DNA of 29,191 nt from Oscillospiraceae bacterium (GCA_015064195.1 SVSO01000009.1:1-29191); one strand, 5' to 3'; shown: positions 1 through 7,724, numbered from the stretch's first letter. The notes: generated by a model not told the origin, from the sequence alone. Numbers and translations are program-made.

Positions 1-1128
1 CATCCCCTTGAAGGCTTCGCCGTGGCGGATGCCGAAATCGTAGGCGAGAAGTTCCTCATAGGTGTAATTCCACACATTGCCCTTTCCGTCGGATACCCGG
101 TCCAGCACCGGATCGTGGATGGAGACGATGGTGCCGTCCTTGGCCGCCCACAGGTCGAATTCGATCTCCTCTGCACCGAGACCGATGGCCGCACCGTATG
201 CGGGGAGACTGTTCTCCGGCGCGATGGTGCTGAAGCCGCGATGAGCACAGATGCGGGGATAGGACATGATCTCGTCATGGCGCACGATGGCACTGCCGGA
301 GGGACGGTATTTCCACGGTCTGCGGCCGGCTTCGATGTAGCTGTGATGGGTCGCAGGGGGATTGCCGAAGCCCGCCGCCTTGAGATAGCGGGCGTGGGGA
401 TCAAGCTCAGCCGTCGCCATGCCCACCTCATTCTTCATGTTGGCAAGCACTGCTCCGTCCGGTGCAACGATCATGGAGCAACCGCCCACCGGTGAGCTTT
501 CACCGAGGCTGACGGATGAGCGGAGTACATAGGCGTTGGTGTTGTAGGCGAGGAATTTCGCAAGGATCTCCAGCGCTTCATGGGTATCGCTCCGCTGATA
601 GGCGCAGGCGATGATCACTTCGGGATCATAGCGCGCAATATTCGCAAAGGCTTCGTAGAAATAGAAATCATAGCAGACAAGGAAGCCATAGCACACGCCG
701 TCGATCTCAAGGATCGTCGGTTCTTCATGCTCCCATGTGTAATCCTTGTCAAGCTCATAGGTCCACATCTCCGAGTTGACCAGATGCTGCTTGGAATATG
801 TACCCGCAAGCTCACCGGTCTTGCTGAAAGCTACTGTCGTGTTGCGCAGTCCCGTGGGATGGGCATAGATGCAGTTGACGAACACCGTCGCACCGCACCG
901 TTTTGCGGTTTCCGCGGCTTTCGTCAGCAGTTTTGCGCTGTATTTGTGATAGCTCTCCTCCATCTCCGCCTTGGTTTTAGCAAGGCAGGGCACGTTGGAA
1001 TATTCCGGCAGGACGATGATGTCCATGGAAGCATCGCACTTGTCGAGAGCATCCAGCTCCCATGCGAAATATTCATCGGATTTTGCAAAGTCGAGGCAGT
1101 ATGCGGGTTGAATCACACAGGTTTTCAT
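1..1128 (-). CDS. Nitrilase-like amidohydrolase fused to glycerophosphodiester phosphodiesterase (C-terminus off window)
   Basis: 376 codons are visible, and the frame is still open at base 1, so the C-terminus is missing. Residues 1-280 look like a carbon-nitrogen hydrolase: the Glu-Lys-Cys triad is readable as E42 (LPEYS), K113 (YSKQHL) and C152 (LVCYDF). From about residue 292 a GDPD domain begins without any stop or restart: HRG at 296-298, PENS at 304-307, IEFD with E323/D325, and HDP at 338-340. These are the acid/base and metal-binding residues of glycerophosphodiester phosphodiesterases. The expected activities are hydrolysis of a small amide or nitrile and cleavage of a glycerophosphodiester; substrates are unknown. 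No signal peptide is seen. The upstream MBL gene's stop codon sits inside this gene's ribosome binding site (TAAGGAG), 11 nt upstream, so translation is probably coupled. The fusion is seen directly; joint function is inference. Confidence 0.85.
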   Translation of the reverse strand, partial: MKTCVIQPAYCLDFAKSDEYFAWELDALDKCDASMDIIVLPEYSNVPCLAKTKAEMEESYHKYSAKLLTKAAETAKRCGATVFVNCIYAHPTGLRNTTVAFSKTGELAGTYSKQHLVNSEMWTYELDKDYTWEHEEPTILEIDGVCYGFLVCYDFYFYEAFANIARYDPEVIIACAYQRSDTHEALEILAKFLAYNTNAYVLRSSVSLGESSPVGGCSMIVAPDGAVLANMKNEVGMATAELDPHARYLKAAGFGNPPATHHSYIEAGRRPWKYRPSGSAIVRHDEIMSYPRICAHRGFSTIAPENSLPAYGAAIGLGAEEIEFDLWAAKDGTIVSIHDPVLDRVSDGKGNVWNYTYEELLAYDFGIRHGEAFKGM

Positions 1129-1139
1129 GGCCGTTCTCC

Positions 1140-1895
1140 TTATACGTCAAATACATCGCCGTCATGTGCCAGCAGGAAGGGGACTTTGATGGGCTTGTAG
1201 GCCTGATAGAAGTCAAGCTCGCCCTTGGTGCCATGCCAGCGATTGGCCACATGATTGAAGATCATCATGTCCGCCTTGGTTGCTTCAAACAGCGGAACGG
1301 CCACCTCCGCCTTGAAGTGGGTGCATTCGCAAACCAGCACATCGAAATGCTCCTCCAGCAGGATCTTCGGATAATCGTGGAAATCCACCCACAGATCGCC
1401 GCTGTGAAGAAGCCGCTTGCCCTCCTCATAGGTGAGGATGTAGGCGAAGGTGACAGGCTTCACCGGAGCGGTTGGAATGTGATCGGTGGGATAAGCTGCC
1501 ACGGTGATATTCTCGTCAGAGTAAACCTCGCCGGGCTTTGTCAGCTTGAAGTCGATGACATCCTCACGCCGCGGCATATGCATCGCCGCCGCCCATGTGT
1601 AGAACGCTTCGGCAGTGTCCTCGGGCAGATAGACGGTGGTATGCTGACCGGGCTTAGCATATTTGATGAGGATTTTGTACATCTCCGTCAGACCGCCCAC
1701 GTGGTCATCGTGCATATGTGTGACGAAAATGGCGCGCAGCTTGGAAAAATCCTTCCCCGCACGGCGCATCAGACCTTCACAGGGCGCACCGCAGTCGATG
1801 AGATAGAGCGCGTCGCCGATCTCATAAAGGGTGGAAGAATTGAAGCGGTTGAAGGTACAGTCGCCGTGACTGGTGCCGAGAGTCGTGATTTTCAT
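1140..1895 (-). CDS. MBL-fold metallo-hydrolase
   Basis: 251 aa. The metallo-beta-lactamase HxHxDH signature is at residues 60-65 (HMHDDH), with the other usual ligands nearby: H139 (TDHIP), D167 (LHSGD) and a late His around 215 (FNHVA). The fold binds two metals and hydrolyses phosphodiesters, thioesters or lactones; this sequence does not show which. There is no signal peptide or membrane segment, so it should be cytoplasmic. The ATG is preceded by AAGGAG at a good distance and by a consensus promoter. It is the first gene of an operon with the nitrilase-GDPD fusion, so a role in turnover of phosphodiester or amide metabolites is plausible but unproven. Confidence 0.85.
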   Translation of the reverse strand: MKITTLGTSHGDCTFNRFNSSTLYEIGDALYLIDCGAPCEGLMRRAGKDFSKLRAIFVTHMHDDHVGGLTEMYKILIKYAKPGQHTTVYLPEDTAEAFYTWAAAMHMPRREDVIDFKLTKPGEVYSDENITVAAYPTDHIPTAPVKPVTFAYILTYEEGKRLLHSGDLWVDFHDYPKILLEEHFDVLVCECTHFKAEVAVPLFEATKADMMIFNHVANRWHGTKGELDFYQAYKPIKVPFLLAHDGDVFDV

Positions 1896-1932
1896 TAGAT
1901 ATTGCTCCTTGAGTCAAAAATATGGTATAATA

Positions 1933-1961
1933 ATTATAATACAACAAAAAGATTCTGTCAA
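1933..1961 (-). promoter_or_regulatory. Sigma-A promoter of the MBL/nitrilase-GDPD operon
   Basis: Reading the minus strand, TTGACA (1956-1961) and TATAAT (1933-1938) are separated by exactly 17 bp. Both boxes are perfect consensus. The -10 lies 37 bp upstream of the MBL start codon. Confidence 0.85.
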
Positions 1962-2010
1962 TATCTTTTTCGATCAATGTCCCTTTTTGAATCGTTCAGC
2001 CGTATTATGA

Positions 2011-2022
2011 TTGACCGGTCAA
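2011..2022. promoter_or_regulatory. 12 bp palindrome upstream of the ECF sigma gene (candidate operator)
   Basis: TTGACCGGTCAA is a perfect palindrome lying 20 bp before the sigma-factor ATG and between the two divergent transcription units. No convincing sigma-A promoter is seen for the plus-strand gene here; TATTAT at 2003-2008 is a possible -10 with a poor -35. The site could be an operator or a short 5' UTR hairpin. Confidence 0.4.
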
Positions 2023-2042
2023 AAAACGAGAGGAGGATGTCC

Positions 2043-2555
2043 ATGACAGCAGAACAAAATGCACGGCGGGCGCACGCTCATGCCATCGCCGAGCGGGAGC
2101 TTCCCACCGTCTGGCGCATCTGCGTCATGCGGCTGGCGGGCTTTGAGCGTTCCTCCATCGAGGACGTGGTGCAGGAGGTATTCGTGCGGTGGCTTGACAC
2201 CATGCCGGATTTTGCCTCCCTTGAGCATGAGCGGGCATGGTTCATCCGCGTGGCTGTCAACTGCTGCACCGATGTGATGCGGGATGCGGTACGGCGCGCA
2301 TCCGTGCCGCTGGAGGAATGCGATTATCTTGCCGGCGGCGAGACAGCGGAGGATGCCCTCATGGAGCGGGAGCTTCTGCGGGAGATCCTGTCACTGCCGG
2401 AAGCCTGCCGGGATGTGGTGTATCTCTACTATGCGGAAGGCTACAACACCACGGAAATAGCGAAAATTCTCGGGCGAAAGCCGAACACCGTCCGTCGTGA
2501 GCTTGCACGGGGACGGGAAAAACTCAGAGAAAAACTGAAAGGAGAATCAGAATGA
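2043..2555 (+). CDS. ECF-type RNA polymerase sigma factor
   Basis: 170 aa from the ATG at 2043, chosen because GGAGG lies just upstream; an in-frame start at 1902 lacks such a site and would put translation inside the divergent promoter region. Sigma region 2 covers roughly residues 15-85, with the characteristic DVVQEVFVRWL at 41-51. Region 4 covers 110-162, with a helix-turn-helix in EGYNTTEIAKILGRKPNTV. The short linker and absence of regions 1 and 3 are typical of the extracytoplasmic function group, which directs RNA polymerase to a small stress or envelope regulon. The stop overlaps the next gene's start (ATGA), so the downstream membrane protein is almost certainly its partner. Confidence 0.92.
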   Translation: MTAEQNARRAHAHAIAERELPTVWRICVMRLAGFERSSIEDVVQEVFVRWLDTMPDFASLEHERAWFIRVAVNCCTDVMRDAVRRASVPLEECDYLAGGETAEDALMERELLREILSLPEACRDVVYLYYAEGYNTTEIAKILGRKPNTVRRELARGREKLREKLKGESE

Positions 2556-4003
2556 GAGACGATCAAATCAGAAATACGCTTCTGAAGCTGAATCCGGACG
2601 AATCGCTCCGGGAGAAGATCACGGCAATGGTGGATGCGGCGGATTACAGCGGGAAGCCGCAGACCCGGCGCACACGGCGTCCCATTCGTGCGTTTATCAT
2701 CGCGGCGGCAGTCGCCGCAATGCTGGCACTGGCGGCATCGGCGGTGGGCATTTTCACGCGGCTGTTTTATCTGCCGGGTGCGGGACTTGTGGACGAGAGC
2801 GGCGTGCTGGTCATCAAGGAGGATGACATCGGAGAGCTGGATGTCACCGCATATCGGACACCAACGGAGCTGGAGCTTGGCGGTTATGTCATCGAAAGCG
2901 TCACGTATACGGATTACGAGGGCGTGAGATCCTATACCGTCTGGTCGCGGATGGGCGATGAACTGCTGGCATCGATGGAAGCGGCGCAGATGGCGCACAT
3001 GGGCGTTACGGTGGAGGATCACGTTATCGGCGACATGGCACTCACCCTGTCTGACGGCACCATCCTGACCCCCGAATCCATCCGGTACAGCCACAGCGGA
3101 AGCATCGTATACAACTTCGCGGCGGATGCGCTGGATGCCAGCGTGATGATCTCCAGCGAAACGCTGGGGGAAGCGATCCCGGTCAGACTGCACCGTGTGG
3201 ATGGCGCGGGATATTCGTACATGGAGTATCCCACGGACAAGGGAATCACGCTGATTCTCTGTCCGGCAAATGCAGACTATACCGACTGGAAACTGGATTT
3301 TATTGACAACAGCATTTCGGATGGACTGGCGGGGTACATCTACGACGCGGGCATTTATTATGAGCCGGACACCATCCGGTTTTATGATGACACGGGTGCG
3401 CTTATCGATATGCAGAGCAGGAGCTGGACGAGAACCAGCACGGAAAGCGGCTCACAGCTGTCCTTTGATGCGGATGCACCCGATGGCGGATTCCGTGTGA
3501 AGCGGGCGGAGATGGACAGCGTGACGGTGCGGTATGCACTGTTCCCCACGGAAAAATATCCGCTGAAGCTGGAGCTTCCCATGCCGGCTGACGGCGAGCG
3601 GGTGGAGCGGGAGATGATCTTCTTCGACGATGCCGGCTTTTTTGTGAAGCTGGACGGCTATTCGAGAGACGGCGAGACGCTGAGCATCTATGTGGAGTCG
3701 GACGGCTTTGATCCGAAAGGACTTCGCGAAAATGCGCTCCGGATCACGGATTTTCCGATTCCGTACAGCGGTTCAAACGGCTGTCGGACGGCCTATGCGA
3801 TGATCGGTGTGGACGCGGTGGGAGGAGATGCTCTCCGCTCGGTCAGCGCCCATACGTGGGTGGACTGCGGAGACGGGGGCCTGCGGTTTGACATGGAGAT
3901 CGGCCTTGATGACGGGCAGGTGCTGGATGACTGTGAAAGCTTTACGCTGATGCTGGAGCATCTGATCTGTGTCTTCGACGGCAGCTGGGTGATCGAATAT
4001 TAA
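2552..4003 (+). CDS. Putative membrane-anchored anti-sigma factor with large extracellular domain
   Basis: 483 aa. Residues 1-43 are a short charged cytoplasmic part, 45-68 form one transmembrane helix (Ala-rich), and about 410 residues follow outside the cell. This layout, together with the 4-nt ATGA overlap with the ECF sigma gene, is typical of cognate anti-sigma factors that hold the sigma factor at the membrane. I do not see a zinc-binding HxxxCxxC anti-sigma motif, so it is closer to the RsiV/DUF4179-like style of large-ectodomain regulators than to ZAS proteins. The exterior is rich in Asp, Gly and beta-forming segments and may sense a ligand. The family name is tentative; the pairing with the sigma factor is strong. 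Confidence 0.7.
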   Translation: MRDDQIRNTLLKLNPDESLREKITAMVDAADYSGKPQTRRTRRPIRAFIIAAAVAAMLALAASAVGIFTRLFYLPGAGLVDESGVLVIKEDDIGELDVTAYRTPTELELGGYVIESVTYTDYEGVRSYTVWSRMGDELLASMEAAQMAHMGVTVEDHVIGDMALTLSDGTILTPESIRYSHSGSIVYNFAADALDASVMISSETLGEAIPVRLHRVDGAGYSYMEYPTDKGITLILCPANADYTDWKLDFIDNSISDGLAGYIYDAGIYYEPDTIRFYDDTGALIDMQSRSWTRTSTESGSQLSFDADAPDGGFRVKRAEMDSVTVRYALFPTEKYPLKLELPMPADGERVEREMIFFDDAGFFVKLDGYSRDGETLSIYVESDGFDPKGLRENALRITDFPIPYSGSNGCRTAYAMIGVDAVGGDALRSVSAHTWVDCGDGGLRFDMEIGLDDGQVLDDCESFTLMLEHLICVFDGSWVIEY

Positions 4004-4004
4004 C

Positions 4005-4038
4005 AGCAGAAAAGGCGGCAGAAGCCGCCTTTTCTGCT
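4005..4038. terminator. Bidirectional terminator between anti-sigma gene and murC
   Basis: A perfect 15-bp stem (4005-4019 with 4024-4038) with an AGAA loop carries AAAA and TTTT tracts inside the stem. It sits just after the anti-sigma stop and overlaps the murC stop codon, serving both convergent genes. Confidence 0.75.
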
Positions 4039-5428
4039 ACAGTAAATATTCGTCCAGCTTGATAATATCGCCAGCGCCCATGACGATGAGCATATCGCCG
4101 TCGCGAAGCTCACGCTTCAGATGATCGGCGATCCGGTCAAAGCCCGAAATGCTGACCGCGCCGTCGATCTTTTCCGCCAGCTTCGCGGAGGTGACGCCCC
4201 AGACATTCTCCTCCCGCGCCGCGTAAATGTCCGCCAGCACCAGCTTTACGCCGTCAAAGGAGGCCGCAAATTCGTCGAACAGCTCGTTTGTGCGGGAATA
4301 GGTGTGGGGCTGGAATACCACCCACACGCGCTTGTATCCGCATTCCAGCGCGCCGGAGAGGGTAGCGCGTATCTCGGTGGGATGATGGGCGTAATCGTCG
4401 TACAGCGGCACAGCTGTCCCTCTGACATTGCCACGCAGCTCCATTCTGCGCTTCGCGCCGACAAAATTCGCCAGCCCTCGCGCAACGGCTTCCGGTGAAA
4501 TGCCGCACAGATCCGCAGCCGCCGCCGATGCCAGTGCGTTCATGATGTGGTGATGGCCGATAACGGACAGCTTCACATGGGTGAAAAATCCGCCTTTTTT
4601 GATGATGTCAAACTCCGCGCGTCCGTGGTCGAAGCGCACATTTTTTGCCGTGAAATCCGCGCCCGCCGTCATGCCGAAGGTGACAAGCGTGCCGGTATAG
4701 CCCTCGCAGGCGGCCCGCACATTGCTGTCGTCGGCATTGACCACCGCACAGCCATCGCCCGCAATGGCCAGATACTGCCGGAAGGAATCGATGATCTGCG
4801 CAAGATCCTTGAAATAATCCGGATGATCCATGTCGATGTTGAGCACCACGGCGATGCTGGGGGTGAAGCTGAGGAAGGAATCCTGATATTCGCAGGCTTC
4901 CATGATGAAATGCTCCCGGCTTCCGAGACGGTATGCGCCGCCGATGGCAGAAAGCTCTGCGCCGGAGACGATGGTGGGATCGGCATCTGCCGCGAGGAAA
5001 ATGTGGGAGATCATGGAGGTGGCGGTGGATTTACCGTGCATTCCGGCAACACCGATGCGGTTTTTGTGATGCTTCATGAGCCAGCCGAGAAAATCCGCCC
5101 GGTAAACGCAGAATTTTTCCCCCGCCGCGTCGCATTCAAGGGCGCGGGCAAGCTCCACGTTATCCCGTGAAATGGCGGCGGTGTAGACGATCACATCATA
5201 GCCGTCCAGATGATCGGGGGAAAGCTCATAGGAGATGCGCGCACCGTCGGCAGCGAGGGCTTCGGTGAGCTTGGAGGGGGTTCGGTCATAGCCGCCGACC
5301 GTGCATCCGAGGGACATGGCGATATGAGCCAGCGATGACATACTGATGCCGCCGATGCCGATGAAGTAGATGGCGCGGGGCGTACTGAAGATCTCATCCA
5401 GCTGATTTGCGGAATAGGTTGTATACAT
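4037..5428 (-). CDS. murC: UDP-N-acetylmuramate--L-alanine ligase
   Basis: 463 aa, the usual length for the family. MurC adds L-alanine to UDP-MurNAc using ATP, the first step of building the peptidoglycan stem peptide in the cytoplasm. The N-terminal Rossmann-like domain has GIGGISMSSLA from residue 24; the ATP-binding loop is GMHGKSTATS at 129-138; the central domain carries NIDMDHPDYF; and the C-terminal ligase domain has YDDYAHHPTEI. The P-loop is slightly unusual, since most MurC proteins read GTHGKTTT. The gene is monocistronic here, with its own extended -10 and a terminator shared with the convergent gene. GGGAG lies upstream of the ATG. Confidence 0.96.
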   Translation of the reverse strand: MYTTYSANQLDEIFSTPRAIYFIGIGGISMSSLAHIAMSLGCTVGGYDRTPSKLTEALAADGARISYELSPDHLDGYDVIVYTAAISRDNVELARALECDAAGEKFCVYRADFLGWLMKHHKNRIGVAGMHGKSTATSMISHIFLAADADPTIVSGAELSAIGGAYRLGSREHFIMEACEYQDSFLSFTPSIAVVLNIDMDHPDYFKDLAQIIDSFRQYLAIAGDGCAVVNADDSNVRAACEGYTGTLVTFGMTAGADFTAKNVRFDHGRAEFDIIKKGGFFTHVKLSVIGHHHIMNALASAAAADLCGISPEAVARGLANFVGAKRRMELRGNVRGTAVPLYDDYAHHPTEIRATLSGALECGYKRVWVVFQPHTYSRTNELFDEFAASFDGVKLVLADIYAAREENVWGVTSAKLAEKIDGAVSISGFDRIADHLKRELRDGDMLIVMGAGDIIKLDEYLL

Positions 5429-5460
5429 GGAATACTCTCCCGAAAATTTGGTGATACTCT

Positions 5461-5469
5461 ATTATATCA
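5461..5469 (-). promoter_or_regulatory. Extended -10 promoter of murC
   Basis: The minus strand reads TGATATAAT, a TGn-extended -10 box about 33 bp upstream of the murC start. No good -35 box is visible, as expected for extended -10 promoters. Confidence 0.6.
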
Positions 5470-5530
5470 CAACCGCCCGGAAAATAAAAGGCTTTTGGAG
5501 CAAAAAGTACCTGATTTTTTGGGCGATGTT

Positions 5531-5597
5531 AAACTATTCACAAAAAAATTGCTTTCAATGCAAAATTATTTCATAAAATAACATCAAACCATTCACA
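5531..5597. repeat. Two 12-bp direct repeats in the murC-spoVG gap
   Basis: AAACTATTCACA (5531-5542) and AAACCATTCACA (5586-5597) differ at one base and lie 55 bp apart. GATGTT precedes the first copy and AACATC overlaps the lead-in of the second. They lie upstream of the spoVG -10 in the 310-bp gene-free stretch 5429-5738. That stretch otherwise holds only the two promoters and a possible 5' UTR hairpin (5620-5625 with 5653-5658). Confidence 0.4.
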
Positions 5598-5606
5598 TTT
5601 TTACGG

Positions 5607-5612
5607 TATAAT
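5607..5612 (+). promoter_or_regulatory. Probable -10 box of spoVG
   Basis: TATAAT at 5607-5612 is the only strong -10 upstream of spoVG, giving a leader of about 125 nt. The -35 region is poor, which suggests an activator or alternative sigma; no clear sigma-H boxes were recognised. AGGCTC (5620-5625) can pair with GAGCCT (5653-5658) in the leader. Confidence 0.45.
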
Positions 5613-5738
5613 AATCGTAAGGCTCCTAACGGATTGCTTATATCAAATAGTCGAGCCTGAAAAAGATAAACCGAAGTATGACGAAGCGGAAACTGGGATA
5701 TGCCGTGCCGGACATATGTAGGAAAATGGAGGAATAGC

Positions 5739-6059
5739 ATGATTATCACCGATATCAAAGTCAGAAAACTGTTCGATGAAGGCCCCATGAAGGCGATCGT
5801 CTCCGTGACCTTTGACGGACAGCTCGCCGTTCACGACATCAAGGTTATCAATGCGAGAGACAAGTATTTTATCGTAATGCCCAGCAGAAAGAATCCCGAC
5901 GGTACTTACCGCGACATTGTACATCCCATCAATGCGCAGTTCAGAGCACTGCTTGAGGAGACCGTGATCGATGCTTACAACAAGGAGCTGGCGAATGCGG
6001 CGGAAGCTGCCGACGATGAGCCTGCATATGACAACGCAGAAGAAACAGTAATCGAATAA
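5739..6059 (+). CDS. spoVG: Septation/sporulation regulator SpoVG
   Basis: 106 aa from the ATG at 5739, preceded by GGAGG at 7 nt; an in-frame upstream start at 5700 lacks a binding site. The core matches SpoVG well: DIKVRKL near the start, MKAIVSVTFD, VHDIKVI, MPSRKNPDGTYRDIVHPIN and a helical end. SpoVG is a small RNA/DNA-binding protein that affects septation and sporulation in Firmicutes. Compared with the 84-97 aa typical of the family, there is an acidic Ala/Glu tail of about 20 residues. It stands alone with its own leader and terminator. Confidence 0.95.
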   Translation: MIITDIKVRKLFDEGPMKAIVSVTFDGQLAVHDIKVINARDKYFIVMPSRKNPDGTYRDIVHPINAQFRALLEETVIDAYNKELANAAEAADDEPAYDNAEETVIE

Positions 6060-6073
6060 CAGCTTTCGAGCCG

Positions 6074-6098
6074 CCCGCAGTTTTCACTGCGGGTTTTT
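6074..6098 (+). terminator. Terminator of spoVG
   Basis: CCCGCAGT (6074-6081) pairs with ACTGCGGG (6086-6093) over a TTTC loop, followed by five T. Confidence 0.88.
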
Positions 6099-6106
6099 AC
6101 TTTGCC

Positions 6107-6139
6107 AAAAAAACTGCGATGCCGGAGCACCGCAGTTTT
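6107..6139 (-). terminator. Terminator of the G5-M23 peptidase gene
   Basis: On the minus strand AAAACTGCG (6139-6131) pairs with CGCAGTTTT (6118-6110), with a further GTGC/GCAT inner pairing, and ends in seven T (6113-6107). It lies immediately after the stop codon of the peptidase gene. Confidence 0.85.
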
Positions 6140-6141
6140 GA

Positions 6142-7578
6142 TTATTCTTCTTCGGGAATGACGATGGGGGGCAGATACTTCATGGGATCGTATGTATGGC
6201 TTCCGATGCGCACCTCAAAATGCAGGTGCGAGCCGTAGGACATACCGGTGCTGCCCATTTTGCCGATCTGCTGTCCCTGATAGACGTTATCGCCCACGGA
6301 GACGAGGATCTCGCTCAGATGTGCATAGACCGTGATATAATCGTCCGCGTGCTGGATGCGGACGCTGTAGCCGTAGGAGGGCGTATAGCCGGCCCAGATG
6401 ATCTCACCGCCGTCGGATGCCCAGATGGGGGAACCCTTGTCATCGGGCAGGTCGATGCCGAGGTGGAACTCAGTCTTGCCGTAAGCGGTACGCCAGCCGT
6501 AGGGAGAGGAAATACCCTTGGGCGTTTCGCAGGGCCAGAGGAATGTGCCGGTGGGAACGGACGGGGGAATCTTCTTCGAGCCAACCATCACAACCCGGTC
6601 AACGGCGGGGGTGATGATTTCTTCCTCGATGGGCGTCTTTGCCACCAGCTTGCCATCCGCATCGTAGGTCAGCTCATAGGTAACGCGCTTCTGACCGTTA
6701 CTGCCGGCGACAGTTTCTTTGTTGGTGCCGATAAAATGCTTGTAATCGTCCACATACTGGGTCTGATAGTAGATCGTTTCTGTCTGGCGGATGGTGTTGA
6801 CGAAATTGTAATCCAGCGTCAGATCCGTTTCTTCGGCGATTTCACCGATGCAGGCAGCGCGGTTGACACCGTAGTCGATGTCCGGATCGTAGAGATCCGC
6901 TTCCTGTCCGGGCGATGCCGATGCAAAGGCGCTGACACGGAGCATCACGGGCGCGTCATCATCTTCCGCTTCGTCTGCCAGCATCGCCGCAGCAGCTGCA
7001 GCGGCTTCATCGGCCAATGGATTGAGCAGCTCGTTGATCTCCTCGATGGATCTCAGCATGGATCTCAGGCAAAGCTGTTCTTCAATGCGCAGGGAATTGG
7101 AGATGCGCACATTGCTGAAGGTTTTGCCGCCGGATGCCAGCAGCTCTGTCTCGATCTCGCGGATCAGCGCATCCAGCTCCTCGCCGCTCTCATAAGCGGC
7201 TGCCTGGCGGTCATCCACATACAGCATGGAGGCTTCGACGAATTCATCCTTAACGGTATTCCACAGAATATCGTAGCATTCTTCTTCGGTAAGATAAACC
7301 GGCTCATTTTTCATATGAACCAGCTCATAGGTGATGCGGCAGTCCGGGTCATAGACGAGGTCTGCGGCCTCGGTGATATAATCCTCCAGCGCAAGCTCTG
7401 CATTGGTGAAGGTGCTTCCGGAGCGGACATAGCCGACCGGCGTACCGTTGAGGCTGGCACGGATGACGGTTTCGCAGGACATGGCGGATGTTATATAGAA
7501 AGCCACCGCACATCCGGTAAGGATGGGGAGCATGATGTTGAACAGGCGTCCGAATATGCCGCACTGTGTTTTAGACAT
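6142..7578 (-). CDS. Membrane-anchored G5-M23 family murein peptidase
   Basis: 478 aa from the ATG at 7578, chosen because AAGGAG precedes it; an in-frame start at 7644 falls inside the -10 box. Residues 12-33 form one N-terminal membrane anchor, so the rest is extracellular. A G5-type segment lies near 260-345 and an M23 peptidase domain fills the C-terminus, with the zinc ligands readable as H372/D376 (HLGID) and HLHFE at 451-455. M23 enzymes cut peptide cross-links of peptidoglycan; G5 modules bind cell-wall sugars. The central region (about residues 60-260) is helical and acidic and has no recognised domain. It may act in wall remodelling during growth or sporulation. The gene is monocistronic. 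Confidence 0.9.
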   Translation of the reverse strand: MSKTQCGIFGRLFNIMLPILTGCAVAFYITSAMSCETVIRASLNGTPVGYVRSGSTFTNAELALEDYITEAADLVYDPDCRITYELVHMKNEPVYLTEEECYDILWNTVKDEFVEASMLYVDDRQAAAYESGEELDALIREIETELLASGGKTFSNVRISNSLRIEEQLCLRSMLRSIEEINELLNPLADEAAAAAAAMLADEAEDDDAPVMLRVSAFASASPGQEADLYDPDIDYGVNRAACIGEIAEETDLTLDYNFVNTIRQTETIYYQTQYVDDYKHFIGTNKETVAGSNGQKRVTYELTYDADGKLVAKTPIEEEIITPAVDRVVMVGSKKIPPSVPTGTFLWPCETPKGISSPYGWRTAYGKTEFHLGIDLPDDKGSPIWASDGGEIIWAGYTPSYGYSVRIQHADDYITVYAHLSEILVSVGDNVYQGQQIGKMGSTGMSYGSHLHFEVRIGSHTYDPMKYLPPIVIPEEE

Positions 7579-7642
7579 AACAGCAACTCCTTGATTTTTT
7601 GGGTATCGGCAAAAACAGCCGAATAGGGGCATTGCTCTATAC

Positions 7643-7671
7643 ATTATACCTCATAAGCGGGAAAAAATCAA
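7643..7671 (-). promoter_or_regulatory. Promoter of the G5-M23 peptidase gene
   Basis: The minus strand shows TTGATT (7671-7666), a 17-bp spacer and TATAAT (7648-7643). Confidence 0.75.
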
Positions 7672-7724
7672 GAGTAATTTGAATTTTTGTGCAGAATGAA
7701 CAGAGGATTTTTTGCCGTGGTATA

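Noticed and set aside
6196..7626. A 476-codon open frame on the plus strand
   Set aside because: It is the antisense shadow of the G5-M23 gene, whose zinc motifs, membrane anchor, promoter and terminator are all present. The plus frame has no recognisable domain or binding site.
7579..7644. An upstream in-frame start for the G5-M23 gene at 7644
   Set aside because: That codon lies in the -10 box of the gene's promoter, so it would not be on the transcript; AAGGAG supports 7578.
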